DNA of 8,615 bases from Dehalococcoidia bacterium (GCA_021159955.1 JAGHDJ010000126.1:1-8615); one strand, 5' to 3'. Counted from the first letter of the stretch, positions 1-6,341 are shown. Notes: a model not told the origin generated them from the sequence alone. Program-made: numbers and translations.

Positions 1-1056
1 CTTCAGAATGCCTTAAATGAGATTAAGGCGCATAGATCTGAGTTTGAGTTAGCGCAAGAGGAAGAGCGAGACCTGCCCTCAATGAGTGAGCTGCTGGATG
101 ATTTTCAGTCTGGTTGGGAGAATATGGTGCAGACCATAGTCGATAATTCCGATAATCCGGGAGGACAAGAGGTAGTTGATGAGGCAGTCTATGGTTTCTC
201 TACCCTGTGGGAAGAGAAACAGTCTTACATGGAACTGGCTCTTGCAGGAAGCTCCTCCGAACTCATAAACCGAACATTGTCGGAACTGGTAGAGCACGAG
301 ACAGAGCAAAGGCTTATCGAAGGCAAGCAGAAGATTGCCAGCGGCATAGCTAAACTGGAAAATTTGAAGCTAGAAGATGGAAAGCTATCGCCAAAAGCCA
401 CCGAATATTACCGCCGCTTAAAAATGCTATCGAACCTGACTGACGAAGCCAAAGACCTCATTGAACAATTTAAAAGCGCCAAACCAACTGATGATATAAG
501 TGAACTTCACGAATTAAAAAATCGCCTGCGCTCCAAATTAGAAGATTTAGACAGGGCTGAAAGAGAACTGAACACCTTACCCATACCAGGTGACAGCATA
601 TTTATTGAAGCGGAAAACGAGTCATATACAGAGCTCTTACCCCATACTGCCTGCTGGCACTCACATAAAGAGTTAAACAACCCAGCATGGCGACCTCCAC
701 TCTCAGGCGGCGGTCTGTGGTATTTCTCCAGAGCCCCGGAAATGTTAGGTTACCACTTCGCAGTTAAAGAGAGCGGCGATTACGTCATATGGCTGCGAGA
801 TATAGCCAGCCTTGATTGGCCTCCTGGGGCACGTAGCGTTAGCATAATCGTAGATGGCAAGAGCTATGGCAGCTTCTCCGAGCATCCCAATCGCACCCCA
901 TATCCCCCGGGAACATTCGCCTGGCATCCTACCGCAAGCGTTACTTTGACTGCGGGACAGCATACTCTGGAATTGAAAAAGGAGTCTGATACCGGTGCTG
1001 CAGCGCTATTGGATGCCATTTATATTACTAATAACTTCACTGAGGTGCCCGAATGA
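1..1056 (+). CDS. Partial protein: helical/coiled-coil region plus C-terminal carbohydrate-binding-like beta-sandwich domain
   Basis: The frame is open from the first base, so the gene starts upstream of the window and the ATG at 82 is probably internal; 351 codons are visible. Residues about 1-190 (window numbering) are rich in Glu, Lys, Leu and Ala with few Gly or Pro, as in long helices or coiled coils. From about residue 200 the character changes to a beta-rich domain opening with FIEAENE and closing with LLDAIYIT. That opening and closing pattern is typical of galactose-binding-like jelly rolls of the CBM6/CBM35 type, so sugar or surface-polymer binding is inferred, not shown. The N-terminus is missing, so no signal peptide or membrane anchor can be judged. 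The stop codon overlaps the ATG of the following lipoprotein gene (ATGA, 1053-1056), implying translational coupling and a possible joint role at the cell surface. No catalytic motif is recognised. Confidence 0.75.
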   Translation, partial: LQNALNEIKAHRSEFELAQEEERDLPSMSELLDDFQSGWENMVQTIVDNSDNPGGQEVVDEAVYGFSTLWEEKQSYMELALAGSSSELINRTLSELVEHETEQRLIEGKQKIASGIAKLENLKLEDGKLSPKATEYYRRLKMLSNLTDEAKDLIEQFKSAKPTDDISELHELKNRLRSKLEDLDRAERELNTLPIPGDSIFIEAENESYTELLPHTACWHSHKELNNPAWRPPLSGGGLWYFSRAPEMLGYHFAVKESGDYVIWLRDIASLDWPPGARSVSIIVDGKSYGSFSEHPNRTPYPPGTFAWHPTASVTLTAGQHTLELKKESDTGAAALLDAIYITNNFTEVPE

Positions 1057-1793
1057 GAGCACGACGTATAATTTCCATTCTGGCAATCATTGTTGCAACA
1101 GGCTTAATTGTAAGCGCCTGCAGAGGAGAAACAGAAGTAACTCCATCTCCTACTGACACCTCCACCATCACTCCCACAACAGCTCCAACCTCGACACCAT
1201 CACCAGGCATTGCGGTCACAGATGAAGGAGTGCCAATAGAGGTAGAAGAGTTCTTCCAGAATCCACCCCAGATAGAAAGCCCGTTCCCCAGAGACAGTTT
1301 TGGGGATTTGGGGATTCCTCTTATAGAGATGAATATACCTGAAACGGAGTTAGGCTCTCTCAATATGGAATTGGATTACGACCTCAGTTTCGTGAACGCC
1401 TCACCAATTACGACACCACCTGTCACTCTCGAAGTCCCCTCATCCAGTCAAACACCATCAGCAGTCGAGATAGCTTTAATAGATGCTTTCCTGACCAACC
1501 CAGCTAACTATTATGGGCAAGAATTTGCGCTTGCGGGCAGGGTAAGCGATGTGGCAAATTACGGACACGGACTCACTGTCTTTATCTACACATACCCGCA
1601 AACGAGCAAAGGTATGGTAATGCTGACCCTCGGCGCCGGGGTATCAGCACCACAAACAGGCGACTATGTGCAGGTGCAAGCGAGGGGGTTGGGAACACAG
1701 ACGATACCAATCTTCCCCAATCCATTGCCCCTGGTCCAAGCCAGTGAGATAACGGTTATCTCTGCCGAGCAATTTGCCTCCCTCTTCTCATAA
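1053..1793 (+). CDS. Putative lipoprotein with Thr/Pro-rich linker and possible OB-fold domain
   Basis: 246 residues. The N-terminus MRARR is followed by a hydrophobic stretch (residues 6-20) and a lipobox VSAC with Cys23, which predicts signal peptidase II processing and lipid anchoring on the outer face of the membrane. Residues about 24-51 are rich in Thr, Pro and Ser, a usual surface spacer. The middle (about 52-135) is acidic with no motif I recognise. The C-terminal part (about 137-246) begins with a helix followed by NPANYYGQEFALAGRV and alternating strands ending in ASEITVIS; this pattern resembles an OB-fold of the tRNA_anti-like type, but that is a guess from pattern only. The ATG overlaps the previous stop by ATGA, and GAGGTG at 1042-1047 sits 5 nt before it. 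Function unknown; the gene is probably co-expressed with the preceding surface-type protein. Confidence 0.8.
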   Translation: MRARRIISILAIIVATGLIVSACRGETEVTPSPTDTSTITPTTAPTSTPSPGIAVTDEGVPIEVEEFFQNPPQIESPFPRDSFGDLGIPLIEMNIPETELGSLNMELDYDLSFVNASPITTPPVTLEVPSSSQTPSAVEIALIDAFLTNPANYYGQEFALAGRVSDVANYGHGLTVFIYTYPQTSKGMVMLTLGAGVSAPQTGDYVQVQARGLGTQTIPIFPNPLPLVQASEITVISAEQFASLFS

Positions 1794-1827
1794 GGCAAAA
1801 GAGTTCCACACCAATAGAGAAATTCAT

Positions 1828-1867
1828 CCAGACCTATCAGGAAAGAGGTCGCTGGTGGTAATTACCA
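1828..1867. terminator. Possible hairpin between convergent genes
   Basis: CCAGACCT (1828-1835) can pair with AGGTC-gc-TGG (1846-1855), with a 10-nt loop and a 2-nt bulge. It is followed at once by the 12-bp palindrome TGGTAATTACCA (1856-1867). The site lies in the 87-bp gap between the convergent lipoprotein and YbjQ genes, where a terminator for either strand would be expected. Neither strand has a clear U-tract after the stem, so this is a weak call. Confidence 0.25.
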
Positions 1868-1880
1868 TCCTGCAGTAACC

Positions 1881-2195
1881 CTACTTCACCACCACCGCAG
1901 TCCCGTAAGCCATAATTTCAGACGCCCCCGTGGTAACCATAGAGGTAACAAGTCTCACCCCGACCACGGCGTTGGCATCCATTTCCTCGGCTTCCTCCAC
2001 CAATCTCATCAATGCTTCTTCGCGAGATTCCGCCATCATCTTGGTATACTCTGGGAGCTCACCACCAACAATCTTCCTCAAACCCACAGTAATATCCTTA
2101 CCCAGGTGACGTGCCCTGATGGAACCCGCCTTCACCAGCCCCTTGACCTCCACAATCTTTTTGCCCTCTATTTGTTCCGTAGTAACCAGAATCAT
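1881..2195 (-). CDS. YbjQ/UPF0145 family protein
   Basis: 104 residues, the usual length for the YbjQ/UPF0145 (DUF74) family. Family features are visible: MILVTTEQIEGKKI at the N-terminus, an Arg/His-containing SIRARHLGKDITVGLRKIVGGE segment in the middle (about residues 25-46), the helix around residues 55-73 (SREEALMRLVEEAEEMDAN), and the closing AVVGVRLVTS and EIMAYGTAVVV strands. Members form small cytoplasmic oligomers; they have been called heavy-metal-binding proteins, but their biochemical role is not established. The ATG overlaps the stop codon of the upstream membrane-protein gene by ATGA (2192-2195), and AAAGGAG (2203-2209) lies 7 nt before the start, inside the end of that upstream gene. 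The two are therefore probably translated from one mRNA. The family call is secure; the function is not. Confidence 0.9.
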   Translation of the reverse strand: MILVTTEQIEGKKIVEVKGLVKAGSIRARHLGKDITVGLRKIVGGELPEYTKMMAESREEALMRLVEEAEEMDANAVVGVRLVTSMVTTGASEIMAYGTAVVVK

Positions 2196-2404
2196 CGCTC
2201 TACTCCTTTGAATTTGTCATCTTTCGAATCTTTACACCTCTTCACTCCGATAGACACCAGAAGTAACACCAACCCCAACCCGCCAACACCAAGGGCAATC
2301 TTCAAAGTCAACGGAACATCGGCATCAGTAAAAAGAGTCTTGCAAGAATACACTATGGCAACCACCGCGGCAATGCCGAGCATAGTCAACCCAACCTTCT
2401 GCAT
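2192..2404 (-). CDS. Small two-helix membrane protein
   Basis: 70 residues from ATG 2404. Two hydrophobic segments are seen, at about residues 3-20 (VGLTMLGIAAVVAIVYSC) and 33-52 (LKIALGVGGLGLVLLLVSIG), separated by a short polar loop containing TDADVP. The C-terminal tail is highly charged (KRCKDSKDDKFKG) and probably cytoplasmic. A GTG in the same frame at 2410 would add two residues, but the strong AGGAGGT (2411-2417) touches that GTG and sits 6 nt before the ATG at 2404, so the ATG is chosen. The gene overlaps the start of the YbjQ gene by ATGA. I do not recognise a family. The pairing suggests that the YbjQ-like protein may act at the membrane with this partner, which is inference only. 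Confidence 0.8.
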   Translation of the reverse strand: MQKVGLTMLGIAAVVAIVYSCKTLFTDADVPLTLKIALGVGGLGLVLLLVSIGVKRCKDSKDDKFKGVER

Positions 2405-2410
2405 ATTCAC

Positions 2411-2417
2411 ACCTCCT
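2411..2417 (-). promoter_or_regulatory. Shine-Dalgarno that fixes the start at 2404
   Basis: AGGAGGT on the minus strand, directly next to GTG 2410 and 6 nt before ATG 2404. The spacing allows initiation at the ATG but not at the GTG. Confidence 0.8.
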
Positions 2418-2441
2418 GAATCAGCAACATTAATGACAGGA

Positions 2442-2471
2442 GTTGCTATAAGCCAGTCGCCTTATAGCAAC
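2442..2471. repeat. 11-bp perfect inverted repeat with 8-nt loop
   Basis: GTTGCTATAAG (2442-2452) and CTTATAGCAAC (2461-2471) are exact reverse complements around an 8-nt centre. On the minus-strand transcript the hairpin lies 37 nt before the start of the membrane-protein gene, and its first arm contains the last codons and TAA stop of the small upstream ORF (2462-2557). There is no U-tract after it on the minus strand. It could be an RNA hairpin that modulates read-through or translation, or a DNA operator for a dimeric regulator. Confidence 0.65.
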
Positions 2472-2557
2472 GCAAAAAGCATATCTCTATCCCAGGACTC
2501 CACCATCCTGAAGGCAAATTTATTCATAGGTTTCAATTTTCCATCATCAGCCATCAT
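2462..2557 (-). CDS. Candidate 31-residue small ORF or leader peptide
   Basis: ATG at 2557 gives 31 codons ending in TAA (2462-2464). The peptide begins MMADDGKLKP and continues with a mixed charged and hydrophobic helix-like stretch containing FRMVESWDRDML. A purine-rich AGGGG lies about 7 nt before the ATG, a weak ribosome site; an in-frame GTG at 2560 is also possible. It starts about 35 nt downstream of the predicted start of transcription from the promoter at 2599-2627 and ends inside the inverted repeat at 2442-2471. The composition looks like real protein, but the length is too short to be sure. It may be a small gene, a regulatory leader peptide, or the remnant of a longer gene. I do not recognise a family. 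Confidence 0.35.
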   Translation of the reverse strand: MMADDGKLKPMNKFAFRMVESWDRDMLFALL

Positions 2558-2598
2558 CACCCTGCCCCTATAACGCTACTCAGACTCATCTGCAACGG

Positions 2599-2627
2599 AT
2601 TCTAACACCTGGCAAACGAGTTGTCTA
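2599..2627 (-). promoter_or_regulatory. Predicted sigma-70-type promoter for the leader ORF, membrane protein and YbjQ genes
   Basis: On the minus strand, TAGACA (2622-2627) is followed after 17 nt by TAGAAT (2599-2604). The -10 box is preceded by TGT, the extended -10 pattern. Each hexamer differs from consensus at one position. Transcription would begin near 2592, placing the candidate leader ORF about 35 nt into the message. Confidence 0.5.
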
Positions 2628-2676
2628 ACTATTTGTATATACTCCCGCATCGTTGGTTATATAGACACACCTCCGC

Positions 2677-2706
2677 TTGACCAGCTACAAGGGGAAGTTA
2701 TATCAT
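2677..2706 (+). promoter_or_regulatory. Predicted sigma-70-type promoter for the cyclase gene
   Basis: TTGACC (2677-2682) and TATCAT (2701-2706) each match the consensus hexamers at five of six positions, with an 18-nt spacer. Transcription would start near 2713, between the promoter and the Shine-Dalgarno at 2729. The TTG of the -35 box is the same TTG that would serve as the longest possible start codon of the cyclase; reading it as promoter supports the ATG at 2743 as the start. Confidence 0.55.
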
Positions 2707-2728
2707 AGTGACAAGAGAATAACGTTCT

Positions 2729-2733
2729 GGAGG
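2729..2733 (+). promoter_or_regulatory. Shine-Dalgarno that fixes the cyclase start at 2743
   Basis: GGAGG, 9 nt before ATG 2743. No comparable purine run precedes the alternative TTG at 2677. Confidence 0.7.
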
Positions 2734-2742
2734 CACAAACCG

Positions 2743-3498
2743 ATGCAGATAATAGATTTAAGTGTAACCACCGAAGAAAGCCCCAGCGAAGCCTTGGGAT
2801 TAAAAGTCAGTCACGAGAACCACGAACAGACAGCAGGAGTGCTGAAGGATTTCCTCGGCTGCAGTGAGGAAGACCTTGATGGAATGGGCTACGCCAGTGA
2901 TACAGTCACTATGATATCTCACGCAGGCACTCACGTTGATGCCCCATGGCACTATTACCCCACCTCGGAGGGAAAGAAAGCAAGAACTATTGACGAGCTT
3001 CCCATAGAGTGGTTCTATGGCGACGGCGTGGTACTGGATATGAGAGATAAGCCGCGAGGATACGGCGTCACCGTTGATGACCTTAAGAAAGCCCTGGCAA
3101 AGATTAACTACAAGATAAAGTCGAGGGACATAGTGCTGATACAAACCGGAGCTGATAAATATTGGGGAACGAAGGAATACTTTGAGTCAGGATGTGGAAT
3201 GACAAAAGAATCCACCCTCTGGCTGGTAGAACAGGGTTCACGCGTCGTGGGAATTGATGCCTGGGGTTGGGATAGGCCTTTCTGGGCAATAAAAGAAGAT
3301 TTCGCTAAAACTGGAGATAAAAGCATCCTCTGGGGTGCACATCGAGCCGGCAAAGAAAAAGAATACTGTCACATAGAAAAGCTGGCCAATCTTGACAAAC
3401 TACCCAAACCTTTTGGCTTTAAGGTAGTATGCTTTCCTGTCAAATTGGGCAAAGGAAGCGCAGGGTGGAGCCGTGTCGTGGCTATGATAGAGGACTAG
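2743..3498 (+). CDS. Cyclase family protein (putative metal-dependent hydrolase, kynurenine-formamidase-like)
   Basis: 251 residues, typical of the cyclase superfamily (Pfam Cyclase, PF04199), which includes bacterial kynurenine formamidase, isatin hydrolase and other metal-dependent amide or lactone hydrolases. The protein opens with MQIIDLSVT, as members do. The metal-binding signature HxGTHxDxPxH is complete as HAGTHVDAPWH, with His60, His64, Asp66 and His70. VVGIDAWGWDRP (about residues 188-200) and the closing ANLDKLPKPFGFKVVCFPVK also fit. The substrate cannot be told: no tryptophan-degradation or other pathway gene lies nearby. ATG 2743 is chosen over TTG 2677 because of GGAGG 9 nt upstream and because the TTG fits a -35 box. 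The longer reading would add 22 residues (including YKGKLYHSDKRITFWRHKP) that look fairly protein-like, so some doubt remains. No signal peptide is seen, so the protein is probably cytoplasmic. Confidence 0.88.
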   Translation: MQIIDLSVTTEESPSEALGLKVSHENHEQTAGVLKDFLGCSEEDLDGMGYASDTVTMISHAGTHVDAPWHYYPTSEGKKARTIDELPIEWFYGDGVVLDMRDKPRGYGVTVDDLKKALAKINYKIKSRDIVLIQTGADKYWGTKEYFESGCGMTKESTLWLVEQGSRVVGIDAWGWDRPFWAIKEDFAKTGDKSILWGAHRAGKEKEYCHIEKLANLDKLPKPFGFKVVCFPVKLGKGSAGWSRVVAMIED

Positions 3499-3509
3499 CC
3501 ATTACAAAG

Positions 3510-3539
3510 TTGTGAAACAACATCCCTCCAGCATACAAT
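3510..3539 (+). promoter_or_regulatory. Predicted promoter for the M16 peptidase gene
   Basis: TTGTGA (3510-3515), 18-nt spacer, TACAAT (3534-3539). The -10 box matches consensus at five of six positions and the -35 at four. Transcription would start near 3546, giving a leader of about 75 nt. Confidence 0.4.
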
Positions 3540-3550
3540 AGCTGCCTGTC

Positions 3551-3565
3551 ACTCCAGGATGGAGT
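3551..3565 (+). other. Short hairpin in the leader of the M16 gene
   Basis: ACTCCA and TGGAGT form a perfect 6-bp stem with a GGA loop; GCTG (3541-3544) and CAGC (3570-3573) could extend it across an internal loop. There is no T-tract, so it is not a standard intrinsic terminator for the cyclase gene. It could still mark the 3' end of the cyclase message or lie in the M16 leader. Confidence 0.3.
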
Positions 3566-3620
3566 TATACAGCCACTATTCCCAATGATAAATTCTTTCT
3601 CCCCAGAGGTGTAACTACAT

Positions 3621-4886
3621 ATGTATCAGAAAACAACACTCAAAAACGGGCTACGCCTCATCACCAGCTCTATGCCTCACCTGCAGTCGGTATGCATCAG
3701 CATATTCGTCAAATCCGGCTCACGATATGAGACCAGGGAAGAATCCGGTGTTTCTCACTTCATAGAGCATCTCTGCTTCAAAGGCACTGAGAAACGCCCA
3801 ACGTCCAGAGATATTTCCACAGCTATTGATGAAGTCGGGGGAGTATTCAATGGGGGTACCGACAGAGAACTGACAGTTTACTGGTGCAAGACAGCTTCTA
3901 CCCACTTCCCTCTCGCTGTAGATGTACTGGCAGACATATTGCTCCACTCCAAATTCAACCCGCAGGACATAGATTCAGAGCGACGGGTGATTATTCAGGA
4001 ACTGGACATGCAAATGGATTCCCCTCATCAGCGAGTCCATATGCTTATCAACGAGCTCCTGTGGCCAGAGCATCCTCTGGGGCGGGAAATAGGAGGCACA
4101 AAGGAAACAGTTACAAAAATTTCGCGCCAGGCGATGACAGGCTATGCAAAACAACACTACACACCAGACAACATCGTCATAAGTATCGCCGGCGGAATCA
4201 CACAAGAAGAAGCACTGTTACAGGTAGAAAAGGTGTTCGGTGACTGGGATTGCCACGGCGACAGGATAATCTTCCTTCCCGCCAATGATATCCAGCAAGA
4301 GCCTCACCTGTATATTGAACAACGTAAAATCGAACAGTCCCACCTCTGCCTCGCAGTTCCGGGGTTATCCGACACGCATCCAGACCGCTTTGCCCTCGAC
4401 CTGCTTAACACCATACTGGGTGGAGGAATGAGCAGCCGCCTCTTTACAGAGATTCGTGATAAGCGCGGGCTTGCCTATGCCATCAGCAGCTACGAGGAAC
4501 ACCTGTCAGACACAGGCTCTATGACAATATATGCAGGAGTGCGCCCGGACAATACAGCAGCTACCATAACAGCCATTTTGAAAGAAATGAGGGGGATGAT
4601 GGAGCAAATCCCAAAATCGGAATTAACCAAAGCAAAAGAACAGCTAAAAGGACAAATATTGCTGCGTATGGAGAACAGCAGCAGCGTTTCCGCCTGGATG
4701 GGCGGACAGGAATTACTCAAGGGTAAGATATTAACCGTAAACGACGTGGGAAACGCCATTGATGCTGTCACTGCCGCGGACATTCAGCGTATAGCGCAGG
4801 AGGTATTTGTCAGTGATAAGTTAAACCTCGCCCTGGTGGGACCAGATGTAGAAGAACAAGAGCTAAAGAAACTATTGCAGATATAG
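3621..4886 (+). CDS. M16 family zinc metallopeptidase (mitochondrial-processing-peptidase-like)
   Basis: 421 residues, the usual size of single-unit M16B peptidases, which work as homodimers or as partners of a second, inactive subunit. The inverted zinc motif HxxEH is intact as HFIEH (residues 46-50: His46 and His50 as ligands, Glu49 as catalytic base). The third ligand Glu127 lies exactly 76 residues later in RRVIIQEL, and the conserved Glu120 precedes it by seven. The second half holds GGGMSSRLFTEIRDKRGLAYAIS (about residues 267-289), the Arg/Tyr-containing substrate-binding region of active M16 enzymes. All active-site elements are therefore present, and proteolysis of peptides or small unfolded proteins is expected. 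No signal peptide is visible, so the enzyme appears cytoplasmic. AGAGGT at 3605-3610 lies 10 nt before ATG 3621. The stop is only 8 nt from the stop of the convergent next gene. Confidence 0.93.
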   Translation: MYQKTTLKNGLRLITSSMPHLQSVCISIFVKSGSRYETREESGVSHFIEHLCFKGTEKRPTSRDISTAIDEVGGVFNGGTDRELTVYWCKTASTHFPLAVDVLADILLHSKFNPQDIDSERRVIIQELDMQMDSPHQRVHMLINELLWPEHPLGREIGGTKETVTKISRQAMTGYAKQHYTPDNIVISIAGGITQEEALLQVEKVFGDWDCHGDRIIFLPANDIQQEPHLYIEQRKIEQSHLCLAVPGLSDTHPDRFALDLLNTILGGGMSSRLFTEIRDKRGLAYAISSYEEHLSDTGSMTIYAGVRPDNTAATITAILKEMRGMMEQIPKSELTKAKEQLKGQILLRMENSSSVSAWMGGQELLKGKILTVNDVGNAIDAVTAADIQRIAQEVFVSDKLNLALVGPDVEEQELKKLLQI

Positions 4887-4894
4887 ATTAGCAC

Positions 4895-5602
4895 CTAAGA
4901 GCCCTTCTTAAAGAGCATGAGAAACCTGTCCTCGTACTCATGAAATAATCCCCAGCGGTCCAATTCCACCTTCAGGTCACGGGGTTCACGCTCACCTGCC
5001 GAGACCTGTTGAAATAACGACTCAATTCTATATCTGGCATCCCTTGGAATACCACCGCCGTCTACATCCAGCAACCGTCGAGCACCCAATTCTGCTATGT
5101 TACCCCGCATCGAACTGCCAGTCATTTCGTGAATGAATTTCATCAGCGAAACATCCCACATTTCATCCACACCCTTGATGATGACGCTCAGCGGGTCCCC
5201 ACTCTTATCCACTTTCTCCTCAATCCTCGCCACCACAACCTCCAGAGAATCAGACACTATATTCATCTCCTTAGGCTCATTCTTATAATGATATATCAAC
5301 CCCGGTTGATTGGGACCATATGTCTCAACCATATACTTGGCATACTCCATGCCATGCTCAAAACCCTCAAATAGGTTAAGTAGATAGTATGGAGTAACTA
5401 TCCGCGGTTTTTCCGCCCTAACCCTACCTTCTCGCACTACCGTTTCCTCTTCCCTTTTCTTCCCCGATAAATCAGTGTACAGGGGCTCAGTAACGATATA
5501 ATAATACATATTGGTAACACCAAAAGTATCCAGCTTCTGTTTTGGAGAACGCAGAATTCTAGTGTTTCTCAGAGCATGTATAATTTTATCTTCGTCATTC
5601 AT
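4895..5602 (-). CDS. Conserved-looking hypothetical protein, 235 residues
   Basis: I do not recognise this protein. It is soluble, charged, has no signal peptide or transmembrane segment and contains no cysteine. The N-terminal third includes a basic stretch (HALRNTRILRSPKQK) and then VTNMYYYIVTEPLY, which looks like beta-structure. Residues about 67-100 (PRIVTPYYLLNLFEGFEHGMEYAKYM) are helix-like with many aromatics. The C-terminal third (about residues 150-235) is predicted helical and holds GNIAELGARRLLDVDGGGIP followed by DARYRIESLF. No catalytic signature is evident. AGGAA (5611-5615) lies 8 nt before the ATG. The gene starts 24 nt after the stop of the gene at 5627-6229, on the same strand, so the two are probably one operon and may act together. 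Codon use looks like that of the neighbours. Confidence 0.8.
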   Translation of the reverse strand: MNDEDKIIHALRNTRILRSPKQKLDTFGVTNMYYYIVTEPLYTDLSGKKREEETVVREGRVRAEKPRIVTPYYLLNLFEGFEHGMEYAKYMVETYGPNQPGLIYHYKNEPKEMNIVSDSLEVVVARIEEKVDKSGDPLSVIIKGVDEMWDVSLMKFIHEMTGSSMRGNIAELGARRLLDVDGGGIPRDARYRIESLFQQVSAGEREPRDLKVELDRWGLFHEYEDRFLMLFKKGS

Positions 5603-5626
5603 TAACGATGTTCCTATCTACCCTGC

Positions 5627-6229
5627 TTAATTTTCCCTGTGGAATATAGTCCGCAGCTCATCTTTATATCCATCCAGCACCTTATGATACTGAGAATCTA
5701 ATTGAGCAAGAGTCACTCTCCACTCCTGCTGAAACTCCGGCTGATGCTCAACATCAACGTTAACTTCTCCCACTATGCCAGTCTGACTCCTCATCGCCTG
5801 CTCAATTCTTGCCTGGAAATTACTCTTCAACGCCTCATATGCCTCTTTCTTCTGCTGCGCCCCATCGTTTTCAAAATGCTCCAGGACATACTTCACCTGT
5901 TCAAATACCTTATCAACATCCGCATCATCCTGCCTCAGAAACTTGATGCCTTCCATCGCCTTCACGGTGCCCGCCTTGAGCATCTCATTCCGCGGCAGAT
6001 TTATATTCCTGATAAATATTTCAGCAACGGCGGGAATTACATACCTGCTGGCAGACGGCTCAAACTTAGCTAGTTCCTCTTCCATATCGCACTTACCGGC
6101 AATATACCGCGCCGCCAGAGACTCACCTTCGGGAACATATTTCCACCTTGCCTTTTCCTCATCACTGGCTTCTCCCAACCCCTCAACTCTCTCCATAGCA
6201 CGCTCAAAAGCACTCTTTATATCAGCCAT
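5627..6229 (-). CDS. Hypothetical, mostly helical 200-residue protein
   Basis: I cannot assign this protein to a named function. It begins MADIKSAFERAMERVEGLGE and carries KWKYVPEGESLAARYIAGK near residues 27-47. It is predicted almost entirely helical, with heptad-like stretches at about residues 100-150 (DKVFEQVKYVLEHF, KKEAYEALKSNFQARIEQAM) and 165-195, so a coiled-coil or helical-bundle scaffold is likely. There is one cysteine (Cys47), no signal peptide and no membrane segment. The start is well supported by AAGGAGG (6236-6242) 6 nt before the ATG. It is the first gene of a probable two-gene operon and lies directly downstream of groEL, but the strong terminator at 6362-6400 and a separate promoter at 6292-6320 suggest independent expression. 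A link to chaperone function is therefore not implied by position alone. Confidence 0.83.
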   Translation of the reverse strand: MADIKSAFERAMERVEGLGEASDEEKARWKYVPEGESLAARYIAGKCDMEEELAKFEPSASRYVIPAVAEIFIRNINLPRNEMLKAGTVKAMEGIKFLRQDDADVDKVFEQVKYVLEHFENDGAQQKKEAYEALKSNFQARIEQAMRSQTGIVGEVNVDVEHQPEFQQEWRVTLAQLDSQYHKVLDGYKDELRTIFHREN

Positions 6230-6291
6230 TTAAAACCTCCTTCACTCCCACATAGCAGCTCCCATAAGTCTGCTCTACCTCATCCCTCTAC

Positions 6292-6320
6292 ATTCTAACA
6301 TTCAAGGACACCAATTTAAA
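6292..6320 (-). promoter_or_regulatory. Predicted promoter for the two-gene operon 4895-6229
   Basis: On the minus strand, TTTAAA (6315-6320), a 17-nt spacer and TAGAAT (6292-6297), preceded by TGT as an extended -10. The -10 box matches five of six positions and the -35 four. Transcription would begin near 6285, about 55 nt before the ATG. Confidence 0.4.
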
Positions 6321-6331
6321 ACTTAAAGGGA

Positions 6332-6341
6332 GTTCGCGAAC
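6332..6341. other. 10-bp palindrome upstream of the 6229 operon promoter
   Basis: GTTCGCGAAC is a perfect palindrome lying 11 bp upstream of the predicted -35 box (6315-6320), near position -50 relative to the predicted transcription start. That is a usual place for an activator site. No cognate regulator can be named. Confidence 0.3.

Larger units (their letters stand above)
2405..2742. promoter_or_regulatory. Divergent regulatory region (338 bp)
   Basis: This stretch separates the minus-strand membrane protein-YbjQ unit from the plus-strand cyclase gene. It holds, left to right, the Shine-Dalgarno of the membrane-protein gene, the 11-bp inverted repeat, the candidate leader ORF, a minus-strand promoter (2599-2627), a plus-strand promoter (2677-2706) and the cyclase Shine-Dalgarno (2729-2733). 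The promoters point away from each other with about 50 bp between their -35 boxes. Confidence 0.6.

Noticed and set aside
82..84. ATG 82 as the start of the first gene
   Set aside because: The frame is open to the left edge with the same helical, charged composition, and no clear Shine-Dalgarno is suitably spaced, so the gene most likely begins upstream.
2442..2471. The 11-bp inverted repeat as an intrinsic terminator
   Set aside because: Neither side has the uridine run needed, and a gene with a strong ribosome site follows 37 nt downstream on the minus strand.
2106..2573. Plus-strand open frame of 155 codons
   Set aside because: It lies opposite the YbjQ gene, the membrane-protein gene and the leader region, which have good ribosome sites and family support. 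Its composition (many Ser, Thr, Pro, Asn) is that of an antisense frame.
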